NCBI GenBank assembly: GCA_007745635.1
Contig: CP036272.1
Coordinates: forward strand, 4,145,521-4,209,520
Direction: 5' to 3'
Source of the DNA: Stieleria bergensis
GTDB lineage: Bacteria > Planctomycetota > Planctomycetia > Pirellulales > Pirellulaceae
DNA length: 64,000 nucleotides
Shown: piece after piece, positions 47,842-56,880 of the stretch
Position numbering within the stretch: position 1 is the stretch's first letter
Layout: each line of letters opens with the position of its first letter
The notes under the pieces: model-generated
Told to the model about the DNA's origin: nothing
Databases searched by the model: none
Seen by the model: only the letters and a program-made list of their open reading frames with translations
Position numbers and translations under genes: made by a program

Positions 47842-48625
47842 GTACCACGTCGCGCACGGTTGCAACCTCTCATGCCAACAGTGCAGCCATTACAGCGACC
47901 ATCACCTCGCCGGTTCGCTGCCAACCGTCGAACAAGCCGACGCGGACTATTCCAACTGGTCGCATCGCCTGAAGCCACGAAGGTTCGCATTACTCGGCGG
48001 CGAGCCGTTGTTGAATCCGCAAGTCGTCCAGCACATCCAACTCGCGAGACAGCATTGGTCCGACAGCAACCTGATGCTCGTCACCAATGGATTCTTCCTG
48101 CATCGGTTCCCCGAGTTGCCAGCGGTGCTTGTTGACACGAACTGCCGGCTCGAAGTCAGCCAGCACGGAACGCACGACGAATACGATCGACGCTTTCTGG
48201 AAGTGAAACAACTCGTCTGGCGATGGCGTGACAAACACGCGGGCATCCAAATCAAGATTCGCCAATCGCACCGCGGTTGGATGCGGCAATACAGCGTCGA
48301 GAACGGCAAGCCGATGCCGTTCGATTCCAAGCCGGACGCCGCATTCAAAGTCTGCATGCAGAAGACCTGCACGCAGCTCATTGATGGTTGTCTCGCAAAA
48401 TGTCCCGCGTTGGCCTACTTCGCCAAGCTCCAAGCCAAGCTGCGACTGCAAGACGTCCCGCAGTGGCAACTATTCCGCGACTACCAAGCCTGCCGGCCCG
48501 ACTGCACCGACGAAGAACTGCAAACGTTCCTCGCCACCAAGTCCATCCCGCAGTGCGGCCTTTGCCCCAGCAAACGCACCGCGTTCGTCCACCCTGATCC
48601 TTTGAAACGGAGTTCACCGCAATGA
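47810..48625 (+). CDS. Radical SAM enzyme with C-terminal Cys cluster (SPASM-like)
   Basis: A 271-aa protein. HGCNLSCQQCSH holds C18-x3-C22-x2-C25, the [4Fe-4S] site that splits S-adenosylmethionine, and LLGGEPLLNP the GGE motif. The C-terminal 90 residues carry more cysteines: CMQKTCTQLIDGCLAKCP, CRPDC and CGLCPSK, like the auxiliary-cluster SPASM domain of peptide-modifying members. The ATG at 47810 follows GGAGG at ideal spacing. Its stop overlaps the start of the Pro-rich gene (ATGA). A role in modifying a peptide or sugar is likely; the coupled neighbour is the obvious candidate substrate. Confidence 0.78.
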   Translation: MDRRFNLPALEYHVAHGCNLSCQQCSHYSDHHLAGSLPTVEQADADYSNWSHRLKPRRFALLGGEPLLNPQVVQHIQLARQHWSDSNLMLVTNGFFLHRFPELPAVLVDTNCRLEVSQHGTHDEYDRRFLEVKQLVWRWRDKHAGIQIKIRQSHRGWMRQYSVENGKPMPFDSKPDAAFKVCMQKTCTQLIDGCLAKCPALAYFAKLQAKLRLQDVPQWQLFRDYQACRPDCTDEELQTFLATKSIPQCGLCPSKRTAFVHPDPLKRSSPQ

Positions 48626-49107
48626 GCACGCCAGGCCCGTACCGACCACCCATGCCGCCTTACCCGTTCGTCCCGCCATTCGATCCGCCCGATAGCGAAC
48701 CACCGTATGCACCGGAGCCACCGGTCATTGGCATCCCGCTACCGATCCCGCCGGACCCACCGCCGCCAGTCTGGCCTGACGATTACCCGCCCGGCACGCC
48801 CGATCCCGGCCCACGTCCCGACTGGTGGCCCGACGACTACGACTGGCCGCCGCGTCCCGAGACCCCTACCGTGATCGAGTGCTACCCACCGATCCACACG
48901 TGGCCGCGACTACCACCCGACCATCCCTACCACGTCCCCGAAGGCTACTCCGCCCCCGACCATCTGCCGCCCGGCCATCCAGGCGAAGCCTACCCCGCCA
49001 TGCCCGACTACCCCGTCGTCCACCCCGGCGACTGGGGCGAAGACTGGCCCAGCTACCCCGGCATCCTCGACGACTGGCCGCCAACCTACGAAGACGACGA
49101 AGAGTAG
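48622..49107 (+). CDS. Proline-rich protein (161 aa, 34% Pro)
   Basis: An extremely Pro-rich protein: 55 of 161 residues are Pro, with many Asp, Trp, Tyr and Gly and few hydrophobic aliphatic residues. Short repeated motifs include WPDDY, PDHLPPGHP and DWPP. It should form an extended polyproline-type rod. The ATG overlaps the radical SAM stop by 4 bp, and a strong terminator follows, so it is the last gene of the late operon. It could be a tail or surface fibre, or the substrate of the neighbouring radical SAM enzyme. One Cys only. Confidence 0.7.
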   Translation: MSTPGPYRPPMPPYPFVPPFDPPDSEPPYAPEPPVIGIPLPIPPDPPPPVWPDDYPPGTPDPGPRPDWWPDDYDWPPRPETPTVIECYPPIHTWPRLPPDHPYHVPEGYSAPDHLPPGHPGEAYPAMPDYPVVHPGDWGEDWPSYPGILDDWPPTYEDDEE

Positions 49108-49134
49108 TCGCCACAAACAACTGACATCACGCCA

Positions 49135-49169
49135 CGGCTGCATTGGACAATCCAATGCAGCCGTTTTTT
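49135..49169 (+). terminator. Strong intrinsic terminator at the end of the late operon
   Basis: A perfect 13-bp stem (CGGCTGCATTGGA at 49135-49147 with 49151-49163), loop CAA, then TTTTTT. It closes the + strand phage genes; everything to the right reads as metal resistance, so the prophage boundary lies near here. Confidence 0.9.
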
Positions 49170-49318
49170 CGTGTTTTGTTTCGTGCTTCACTTTCAGTCA
49201 TTTGATTGTTAGTTGTTCGGCACGTCACTTGCCTATCCTACGGGGTCATATTTCCACCATCGCTCTACAATCGGTTTGACCATGGAAATTCGGCCGCGGT
49301 CCCGATGGAGAACTCCCC

Positions 49319-49789
49319 ATGTCCTACAAACTATTCGCCGGCATGATCGCCACATCGACCACGGTCATGTACGGATTGATGTATCTGAACACCTACGCCT
49401 TCGATCACGTCTTCTGGAGCGAAACGCGTTTCTACATGGCTCTGCTGATGGGGGCGGCGATGGCGATGATCATGCTCGGATTCATGCTGGGCATGTACAA
49501 AAACAAGAAGGCCAATATCGGTATCTTTGCAACTAGCACGGTGGTTTTTCTTGGAACACTGTGGTTGGTCCGCAGCCAGGAAACCGTCCAAGACGTGTCA
49601 TGGATGAAAGCCATGATCCCCCACCACTCGATCGCGATCCTGACCAGCGAACGAGCCGAAATCAGCGACCCCCGAGTCCGCGAACTCGCCGACGAGATCA
49701 TCGAAGCTCAACGACGAGAAATCGCTGAGATGAAACAATTGATTGCGGACTTGGAGGGTGAAGCGACAACCGCGATGGCTTCTCGATAG
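49319..49789 (+). CDS. DUF305 domain membrane protein
   Basis: A 156-aa protein. Three hydrophobic segments lie in the first 85 residues (MIATSTTVMYGLMYL, FYMALLMGAAMAMIMLGFML, IGIFATSTVVFLGTLWL). The soluble C-terminal part, SWMKAMIPHHSIAILTSERA and VRELADEIIEAQRREIAEMK, is DUF305. Members occur beside copper and other metal-resistance genes and carry the H-H-x4-L motif seen here. Stands convergent to the P1B ATPase gene, 3 bp apart. Confidence 0.82.
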   Translation: MSYKLFAGMIATSTTVMYGLMYLNTYAFDHVFWSETRFYMALLMGAAMAMIMLGFMLGMYKNKKANIGIFATSTVVFLGTLWLVRSQETVQDVSWMKAMIPHHSIAILTSERAEISDPRVRELADEIIEAQRREIAEMKQLIADLEGEATTAMASR

Positions 49790-49792
49790 TGG

Positions 49793-52282
49793 TCACTCAC
49801 CTCGAGGTTTGTACGCCAGCAAACGCAGTGCATTGAAGACGACGACGAGCGTGCTGCCTTCGTGCAATGCAACCGCGGGGCCGATGTTAAGGCCGAGGAT
49901 CGTGGCCGGCACGAGGAACGCGACCATGCCGAGACTCATCCAGAGGTTTTGACGGATGATGCGGCGGGTTGCGCGGCTGAGTCCGATGGCCAGCGGCAAG
50001 TGGTCGAGGTTGTCGGCCATTAAAGCGACGTCGGCGGTTTCGAGGGCGACATCGCTACCGGCGGCTCCCATTGCGATGCCGACGGAGGCGGATGCCATCG
50101 CCGGTGCGTCGTTGACTCCGTCGCCGACCATGGCGACGCCGCCTTCGCTTTGCAGCTTCTTGATTTCGTTGACCTTATCGTCGGGCATCAGGTCGCCTCT
50201 TGCTTCATCGAGGCCGACTTCCTTGGCGACCGCGTCAGCGACCTTCTGGTTGTCGCCTGAGATCATGATCATTCGCTTGATGCCGAGTTCGCGAAGCCGC
50301 GAGATGGTTCGCTTTGAGGCTTCGCGGGGTGTATCCATCAAACCGATGACGCCGAGGTAACGATCACCGCGCCGGACGATCATCGTTGTGCGTCCGTTTT
50401 CTTCGAGCGACTCGACAACCTCGCGAATGCTTTCTGGCAGCGGCGGCCCGGCGACTTCGGCGAACAGATCGTCATTGCCGATGTGAACGATGTCGCCTTC
50501 GACCGTCGCTTGGATGCCGCGTCCCGTGATGCTTTTTAATTCCGTGGCAACCGGAACTGACTGCCCTTCGCTCAATCGCTTCTTTCCATCGCGGACAACT
50601 GCCTTGGCAAGTGGATGTTTGCTGAGGTCTTCCACCGCGATCGCGGTGCGCAACAATTCGGTTTCATCGACACCTTCAGCGGTGCGAACATCGGTGACTT
50701 TAGGTTCGCCTTCTGTGAGCGTTCCAGTTTTATCGAACGCGATCGCGTCCAGACTGCCGAGGCTTTCCAGTGGCCCGCCACCTTTGACGAGGATGCCGCC
50801 GCGTGCCGCTCGGGCGACGCCGCTGAGCACCGCACTGGGTGTTGCGATCGCCAACGCACAGGGGCTTGCGGCGACCAGAACCGCCATAGCTCGGTAGAAC
50901 GATTCGCTGAAGGTTTCGTCGATGACCAGCGGTGCGAACAGCAACAATATGACACCGGCTATGACGGACGGCACAAAGTATCGCTCGAACTTCTTGGTGA
51001 ACTTCTGTGTCGGCGATACTCGCGTTTCCGCTTCGCTGACCATCGTGACGACGCGAGCCAGCGTGTTTTCGGATGCGAGCTTGGTGACTTGAATTTCGAG
51101 CGACCCCGATTGGTTGATCGTTCCAGCGAAGGCGCGATGTTCTGGCGGAAGCGACTCGGGATCGGATGCGGCAGTGGCAACGTCCTCGACGGGGCGTTTG
51201 TCGACCGGCACGCTTTCGCCCGTGATCGGTGCTTGGTTGACGCTGGACTCGCCCGCGATCACGAAACCATCTGCCGGGACTCGCTCGTCGGGTTTGATGA
51301 TGACGATGTCGCCAACGATTAATTCCTCGACCGGAACTTCTGATTCGTTGCCGTCGCGTCGAACTCGTGCGGTTTTGGGGGCTAGATCGGACAAGGCTTC
51401 AATAGCACGTTTGGCTCGCCCCATCGCGTAGCCTTCCAAGGCATGTCCGATGCTGAACAGGAACAACAGCAACGCACCTTCGGCCCATGCTCCCAGCGAA
51501 GCCGCACCGGCGGCGGCCACGATCATCAAGAAGTCGATCTCGAACTTCCCTGCCCGAATCTTTTCGATTGCTTCGCTGACGGTGTAGTAGCCCCCGAAGA
51601 AGTAGGCGGCGATGTAGCAACCCAGCGGAATCCACTGGTTCAGTTCCGCGAAGGTTCCGATTAGCCAGCCGACCAGTAAAAACACACCGCAAAGGACCGC
51701 GAAGATCAACTCCGACTTCGGCCCGAAGATGCCGCCGTGGGCATGGTTGTGTCCAGAATGATTGTGGTCGTCTTTGTGACCTTCTTCATCGTGCCGATGG
51801 CCCTCATGCTCATCGTGTTCTTTCAGGTCAGACGATGACCATTCATCCAGCGCCCTTTTGATCGACGAGGCGTCGGTTGTTTGACGGTCGAATTCAACCC
51901 GAACGGCACCGTCCGGGGAGACAACCGACTCGATGACACCTTCGATGCGAGCTATCCGCGACTCGATGGCGGACGCTCGGCGTGCGTGCATCGGCTCGAT
52001 TCGCTGATGCCAATGCCCGTACCGTTGATCAAGTTCTGCACCGACTTGATGAGCGAACTGGCGAACTTCGGAAACCGATATGGCATCGGGATTAAAGTGA
52101 ATGCAAAAGCTGGCTGGTTTGGTGTTGCCAGACGACTCGGCTTCGTTTTCGATGACGTGAACCTTGTCGACGCCACGCTTCGCCGATATCAAGTCGATGA
52201 AGCGGCCCATGCACCGATCATCTTGGTCGTGAACGCCAGGCAGGATTGCATTGACCTGAAAACGGCTCTTGTTGTCTATCAT
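49793..52282 (-). CDS. P1B-type heavy-metal ATPase (P1B-4-like, SPC motif)
   Basis: An 829-aa pump. The N-terminus holds two small alpha/beta domains without the CxxC of copper-binding domains, then a His/Asp-rich stretch (HDEHEGHRHDEEGHKDDHNH). The transmembrane metal site is SPC (AASPCALAIATP), which marks P1B-4 pumps (Co/Zn/Cd-type), not CPC of Cu or Cd/Pb pumps. Phosphorylation site DKTGT, KHPLAKA (HP locus) and GDGVNDAPA hinge are intact. A perfect 13-bp hairpin lies 33 bp upstream (52315-52359). Exports divalent metal from the cytoplasm. Confidence 0.88.
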   Translation of the reverse strand: MIDNKSRFQVNAILPGVHDQDDRCMGRFIDLISAKRGVDKVHVIENEAESSGNTKPASFCIHFNPDAISVSEVRQFAHQVGAELDQRYGHWHQRIEPMHARRASAIESRIARIEGVIESVVSPDGAVRVEFDRQTTDASSIKRALDEWSSSDLKEHDEHEGHRHDEEGHKDDHNHSGHNHAHGGIFGPKSELIFAVLCGVFLLVGWLIGTFAELNQWIPLGCYIAAYFFGGYYTVSEAIEKIRAGKFEIDFLMIVAAAGAASLGAWAEGALLLFLFSIGHALEGYAMGRAKRAIEALSDLAPKTARVRRDGNESEVPVEELIVGDIVIIKPDERVPADGFVIAGESSVNQAPITGESVPVDKRPVEDVATAASDPESLPPEHRAFAGTINQSGSLEIQVTKLASENTLARVVTMVSEAETRVSPTQKFTKKFERYFVPSVIAGVILLLFAPLVIDETFSESFYRAMAVLVAASPCALAIATPSAVLSGVARAARGGILVKGGGPLESLGSLDAIAFDKTGTLTEGEPKVTDVRTAEGVDETELLRTAIAVEDLSKHPLAKAVVRDGKKRLSEGQSVPVATELKSITGRGIQATVEGDIVHIGNDDLFAEVAGPPLPESIREVVESLEENGRTTMIVRRGDRYLGVIGLMDTPREASKRTISRLRELGIKRMIMISGDNQKVADAVAKEVGLDEARGDLMPDDKVNEIKKLQSEGGVAMVGDGVNDAPAMASASVGIAMGAAGSDVALETADVALMADNLDHLPLAIGLSRATRRIIRQNLWMSLGMVAFLVPATILGLNIGPAVALHEGSTLVVVFNALRLLAYKPRGE

Positions 52283-52314
52283 GGTTTCGTCGTCTTTTGT
52301 CTATCAATAAAAGC

Positions 52315-52359
52315 GGCTCCCGACCCAACGAGGGCTAGTCGTATGATGGGTCGGGAGCC
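52315..52359 (-). terminator. Perfect 13-bp inverted repeat in the P1B ATPase leader
   Basis: GGCTCCCGACCCA (52315-52327) pairs perfectly with 52347-52359; loop 19 bp. On the minus strand it is followed by GCTTTTATTG, so it may end the transcript of the upstream lipoprotein gene or act as an attenuator in the leader of the ATPase gene. Confidence 0.55.
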
Positions 52360-52447
52360 TTGCCGTCTACGGTGACACACCGCAAACGACTGGAGCAAAT
52401 CGTATTCCCGCTTGATGGGGCAATCATCAATCGTGGCTTTCTCGTTC

Positions 52448-52954
52448 TTAGTGGTCATGATCGTGAGCATGCGAAAGCTTGCCGGTGTAGGATTTGCCTT
52501 CGATTTGCACGATGACCGCACCCTCGGCCTCGGCTTCGAGCCACTGGTCCATCTCGGCATTGGTTGAAGTGAATCGTGATGACTTGCCCGATGCGTCTTC
52601 GGCTTGCGGGTCGGCGGGAAGCTCGAATGACTTCACTTTGCCATCGTGCTTTAGGCTGACGGTTAGCTTGTCGGCTTCGATCGGGACCGGCTGCGTTGCC
52701 GAACCGTCGAGCACATACATGGCGACCGCTCCGGTGCCGTGCATCACTTCGATGTGGAACGCTTCTTTGCCAAGTTCGACCAGCTCGCCGCCGTGGGGTC
52801 CGTGCTCGGGATGCCCATCCATCTCAATCATCGGCGGCATTTCGTCTATCTCGACCGGGCCGGATGCTTGCGGTGCTTCGGAGACCTGCACGTCGTTCTC
52901 GGAACATCCGAGGAGAGTGAAGCAAGAGAGGGTCAGGGCGAATAGATATTTCAT
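52448..52954 (-). CDS. His-rich lipoprotein of the metal island (168 aa)
   Basis: MKYLFALTLSCFTLLGCSEN gives a lipoprotein signal peptide (LLGC). A region EMDGHPEHGPHGGELVELGK resembles the metal-binding segment of RND-associated efflux proteins, and the end SHAHDHDH is His-rich. The ATG at 52954 is chosen because the signal peptide follows directly; the 53020 frame start is a TTG read-in. Probably a periplasmic metal-binding helper of the efflux system. Confidence 0.75.
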   Translation of the reverse strand: MKYLFALTLSCFTLLGCSENDVQVSEAPQASGPVEIDEMPPMIEMDGHPEHGPHGGELVELGKEAFHIEVMHGTGAVAMYVLDGSATQPVPIEADKLTVSLKHDGKVKSFELPADPQAEDASGKSSRFTSTNAEMDQWLEAEAEGAVIVQIEGKSYTGKLSHAHDHDH

Positions 52955-53044
52955 TTCAGATTTTCGATTGAAGATTGGAGATTGAAAGAGAAGGCGAGAC
53001 CGGCGACTGCAAATCGGCAATCGCCAATCTCAAATCTTCAACGG

Positions 53045-53389
53045 TCAGTGGGCGTGCTGGGTCTCGAAGCCGAGCTTCTTCAACCATGCTTCCCACTGGT
53101 GAGCTTCTTCGTGGCTCTTCAAAGCCATCTGCTGCCACTTTGGACAGCGGTAGTTGACGTCCATGTGTCCGCCGTGTGAGCCGACTTTGACTTCGCAGCG
53201 AAGTTTCTTCAGCGTGCCGACCAACTTGTCCGCCTTCTCGCCTTCGCTGTGCGTGGTTTTCCACTTTTCCAAGCGATACGACACCAGTTCTTTGGCAGCC
53301 GTGTTTGGCTCAGCGGCCTTTGCCAACATGCCTCCCAACGAAACCGATGCGACCAAAGCTGCGACTGCAATCATCCGTAAATTCAACAT
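53045..53389 (-). CDS. Small secreted protein of the metal island (114 aa)
   Basis: MLNLRMIAVAALVASVSLGG followed by MLAKAAEPN gives a signal peptide ending at AKA. The mature part (LRCEVKVGSHGGHMDVNYRC, then WQQMALKSHEEAHQWEAWLK) has two Cys and several His. Family not named, but small proteins of this look accompany RND metal pumps in planctomycetes. It is in the same operon direction as the pump. Confidence 0.7.
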   Translation of the reverse strand: MLNLRMIAVAALVASVSLGGMLAKAAEPNTAAKELVSYRLEKWKTTHSEGEKADKLVGTLKKLRCEVKVGSHGGHMDVNYRCPKWQQMALKSHEEAHQWEAWLKKLGFETQHAH

Positions 53390-53457
53390 TTCAAATCCTC
53401 CGTGGAAACCTTTTCAAACCAAAAAACATCGCTCCGGCAACGCACCGGAACGAACAA

Positions 53458-56400
53458 CTAACTTGTGACCAATTCAGGTTCAGGACTGAGAGTATTTTTT
53501 CCCGTTCCTAAATCCTCATTTCCCATGCCTCCCGCCTGATCGCGAACAATCTGCTTGCCCGCGCCGACACCGATCGTCCAAAACAACGCCGGACGAACGA
53601 AGAACTCCGCCAGCGTGCTGGTCAGCAAACCGCCGACGATCACGGTGGCGATCGGGTACAAAATCTCTTTACCGGGTTCACCCGCGGCGAGTGCGAGCGG
53701 CAGCAAACCGATGCCGGACGTCAGTGCCGTCATCAGCACCGGAGCCATCCGTTCTTGGCCTGCGCGACGCACCATTTCGCGAGTCCAAGATTCGCCTTCG
53801 TGTTCGACTAAGTGGATGTAGTGATTCAGTAGCAGGATGCCGTTGCGACTGGCGATGCCGCACAACGAGATGAAACCGACCATCGCTGCGACCGTCAGGT
53901 TTTGATCCGTGATGACGAGTGCCGCGACGGCTCCGATGAACGCGGTTGGCAAAGCAACCAACACCTGCATCGAGAAGTTCACGTTGCCGAAAAGCGTGTA
54001 GAGCACCAGGAACATGCCCAACAGCGCGACGCCCGAAAGAATCATCAATCGACGCGTTGCCGATTGCTGGCTTTCAAATTGGCCGCCGTATTCGATGAAG
54101 TAGCCCGGCTCCAATTCCAAATCGGCCAATCGCGTTTTGATGTCGCTGACAACATCCACAACGCCCCGCTCGGATACGTTGGCTTGCAACACGATTCGAC
54201 GACGTACTTGTTCACGCTTGATCATGTTCGGCCCGCCGCTTTCGTAGATGTTCGCCACCGCTTCCAGCGGCAGAGTGCCGCCGCCGGGAAGTGGAACGGC
54301 AAGCCGTTTGAGTTTGGTGACGTCCTCGCGGTACGATTCATCCATTCGTAGCATCAGGTCAAACGTGCGTTGGCCGAGCAGAACTTGGCTGATGACTTGC
54401 CCGTTCATCGCCGTCTCGACCAGCTCCATGACGTTGGCCGGTCGCAGTCCGTTTTGCGTCAGCGCTTTGCGATTCAGCTCGATGCGAAGCTGCGGAATGT
54501 TGGTCTGCTGTTCGATCATCACGTCGGCCAAGCCTGGCACGTCCGCGATGCGTCGTTTCATCTCTTCCGCCTTGTTTCGCAACACGTCTAGATCGTCACC
54601 AAAAAGCTTGATGCCGATCTGCGCCTTGACGCCCGAGATCATGTGACTGATCAGGTGGGCCAGCGGTTGCTCGGTGCTCGACACCACGCCCGGAATGTCC
54701 TCCATCGTTTCGCGAATTTGCTGGATCGTGCCTTCACGATCCGCGTCGTCAGCGATTTCCAAGAACAACTCCGTGACGTTGACGCCTTCGGCATGTTCGT
54801 CCAGCTCCGCTCGGCCCGTTCGACGTGCGACCGACTTGACCGATTCGATCTTCAACAACTCCTCTTGCACGCTTTGCCCGATCTGGTTGCTGGTCGCCAG
54901 CGACGTGCCCGGTGCCAGCAACGCGTTGACCTGAACGGCTCCCTCGTTGAACGGCGGCAAGAAGTCACGTTCGAGTTGCGAAACCGCGAACAATGCGAAC
55001 GCCACCATGACGGCCGCAACGCCCAACACGGGACCGGCGAATTTGGTGCTGAAGTTGATCGCCAAACCGGCAATGCCTTTGAGTCCCTCCAGCAACCGGC
55101 CTTCCTCGGCTTCGGGACCACCGAGCAGTCGTTCGGTCACTTGAATCAGAACCCAAACCACGGGCGTCAGGACGAGCGACCACCACAGCGGATTGCCGGG
55201 CAATTCAAACGGCAAATGCAGAATGTGAATTGCACGCGGAACGACCCAGTACATCGTTAGGGCAGCGATGCCGAAAGCTAGAATCGGCACCACGACTTGC
55301 CAGACTCGTTTGCCGACCAACAGTAACGATGCCAGTACCGGCGTGACGGTCAGCGAGACGCCCAGCGACGCGATCAGCGAGACAACGTACCCCATCGCCA
55401 ACGGCACAAAGAGCTTGCCTTCCATGCCTTCGAGAGCAAACAGCGGGATGAATACCAAAACGACAATCGCCGTCCCGTAAACCACGCTGCTCCGCACCTC
55501 GATGCTGGCGTCGTAAACCACGGCGAGTGTCGGTCGTGGTGCTTCCGATAGGCGGTTCTCTTTCAGACGCCGAAAGATGTTTTCCACGTCAACGATCGCA
55601 TCGTCAACAAGCTCGCCGATCGCGACGGCAAGCCCACCGAGCGTCATCGTGTTAATCGACAGGCCGAAAGCAGCGAACACGCACGCGGTCGCGATGATGG
55701 AAAGCGGAATCGCGGTGAGCGTGATAAACGTCGTGCGAAAGTTCAGCAAGAAGAGGAACAGGATCACCAGGACCAGCACACCGCCATCGGCAAGAGCTTC
55801 GACGACGTTGTCGATGGCTCGGTCGATGAACGAACGCTGCGAGTAGACGTTTGCGATTCGGATGTCATCGGGCAGGGACACCTTCAATTCTTCTAACGCT
55901 TCAGCAATCGCCTGATCGACGGCGCGAGTGTCGCTGCCCGGCTGTTTGTTGATCGTCAAAACCACTGCGGGGCCGCCTTCGACCGTTCCATCATCAGTGC
56001 GTAGATATGCGGACGAATCGCCACGCATGACTTGCGGGCCTTCGACGACTTTGGCAACATCGCCCAAAGTGATCGGGCGACCGTCCCGCAGTGTGATCGC
56101 AATCTCTTTCAGGTCGGCAAGGCTGGTGATCCGCCCGAGTCCACGAACCAGCAATTCGTTCGCGCCACGCTGATCCAGGTAACCACCGGTCGCGTTCAGG
56201 TTCGATTCACTGACTGCGGTGTGGACATCGTCCATGGTCAGGCCGAATTCCCGCAGCGCGTCTGGATTGACCAGCACTTGGTACTGCATCCGGCCGCCGC
56301 CCATTGAGAAGACTTGCGACACGCCGGGGATGGTCAGTAATCGTTGACGGACGACCCAATCGGCCAGCGTGCGAACCTCCATCGGTTCGGTTTCGCCGCC

Positions 56401-56841
56401 TTCGCTCCACATGCCGTACATGAGAATCTGTCCCATGATCGACGAGATCGGTGCGAGCGTTGGTTTCACGCCGTCGGGCAATTGCTCAGCGGCGAGTTGC
56501 AAACGTTCATTGACGACTTGCCGGTCGTTGTAGATGTCCGTGTCCCACTCGAATTCGACGTAGATCACTGACAGACCAATGCCGCTGCTGCTGCGGACTG
56601 CCTCGACGCCGCTGGCACCATTGAACGTAGTCTCCAACGGAAACGTGATCAGCGTCTCAACTTCTTCAGGTGCCATCCCTGGCGCTTCGGTGATGACCAC
56701 CACGCGCGGCCGGTTTAAGTTTGGAAACACGTCGATCGGCAATTGCAATGATTGCCACGCACCGACGCCCAGCATGATCGCGGCAACCGCCAAGACGATT
56801 AGCCGGTTGTTCAACGAGAAGTGAATGATTTTATCTAGCAT
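53458..56841 (-). CDS. Heavy-metal efflux RND pump (CusA/CzcA family)
   Basis: A full-length 1127-aa inner-membrane pump. It opens MLDKIIHFSLNNRLIVLAVA (TM1), with two large periplasmic loops. TM4 carries GELVDDAIVDVENIFRRL, the proton-relay Asp/Glu motif of HME-type RND proteins. The C-terminal part has LYTLFGNVNFSMQVLVALPT and GFISLCGIASRNGILLLNHY. Uses the proton gradient to drive metal from the periplasm through the adaptor and outer-membrane channel encoded just upstream in the operon. Substrate cannot be read with certainty; Cus or Czc type are both possible. Confidence 0.9.
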   Translation of the reverse strand: MLDKIIHFSLNNRLIVLAVAAIMLGVGAWQSLQLPIDVFPNLNRPRVVVITEAPGMAPEEVETLITFPLETTFNGASGVEAVRSSSGIGLSVIYVEFEWDTDIYNDRQVVNERLQLAAEQLPDGVKPTLAPISSIMGQILMYGMWSEGGETEPMEVRTLADWVVRQRLLTIPGVSQVFSMGGGRMQYQVLVNPDALREFGLTMDDVHTAVSESNLNATGGYLDQRGANELLVRGLGRITSLADLKEIAITLRDGRPITLGDVAKVVEGPQVMRGDSSAYLRTDDGTVEGGPAVVLTINKQPGSDTRAVDQAIAEALEELKVSLPDDIRIANVYSQRSFIDRAIDNVVEALADGGVLVLVILFLFLLNFRTTFITLTAIPLSIIATACVFAAFGLSINTMTLGGLAVAIGELVDDAIVDVENIFRRLKENRLSEAPRPTLAVVYDASIEVRSSVVYGTAIVVLVFIPLFALEGMEGKLFVPLAMGYVVSLIASLGVSLTVTPVLASLLLVGKRVWQVVVPILAFGIAALTMYWVVPRAIHILHLPFELPGNPLWWSLVLTPVVWVLIQVTERLLGGPEAEEGRLLEGLKGIAGLAINFSTKFAGPVLGVAAVMVAFALFAVSQLERDFLPPFNEGAVQVNALLAPGTSLATSNQIGQSVQEELLKIESVKSVARRTGRAELDEHAEGVNVTELFLEIADDADREGTIQQIRETMEDIPGVVSSTEQPLAHLISHMISGVKAQIGIKLFGDDLDVLRNKAEEMKRRIADVPGLADVMIEQQTNIPQLRIELNRKALTQNGLRPANVMELVETAMNGQVISQVLLGQRTFDLMLRMDESYREDVTKLKRLAVPLPGGGTLPLEAVANIYESGGPNMIKREQVRRRIVLQANVSERGVVDVVSDIKTRLADLELEPGYFIEYGGQFESQQSATRRLMILSGVALLGMFLVLYTLFGNVNFSMQVLVALPTAFIGAVAALVITDQNLTVAAMVGFISLCGIASRNGILLLNHYIHLVEHEGESWTREMVRRAGQERMAPVLMTALTSGIGLLPLALAAGEPGKEILYPIATVIVGGLLTSTLAEFFVRPALFWTIGVGAGKQIVRDQAGGMGNEDLGTGKNTLSPEPELVTS

Positions 56842-56880
56842 CTTGATCCCTCAATGATTTGGTTTGGCAAAGCGAACAAC

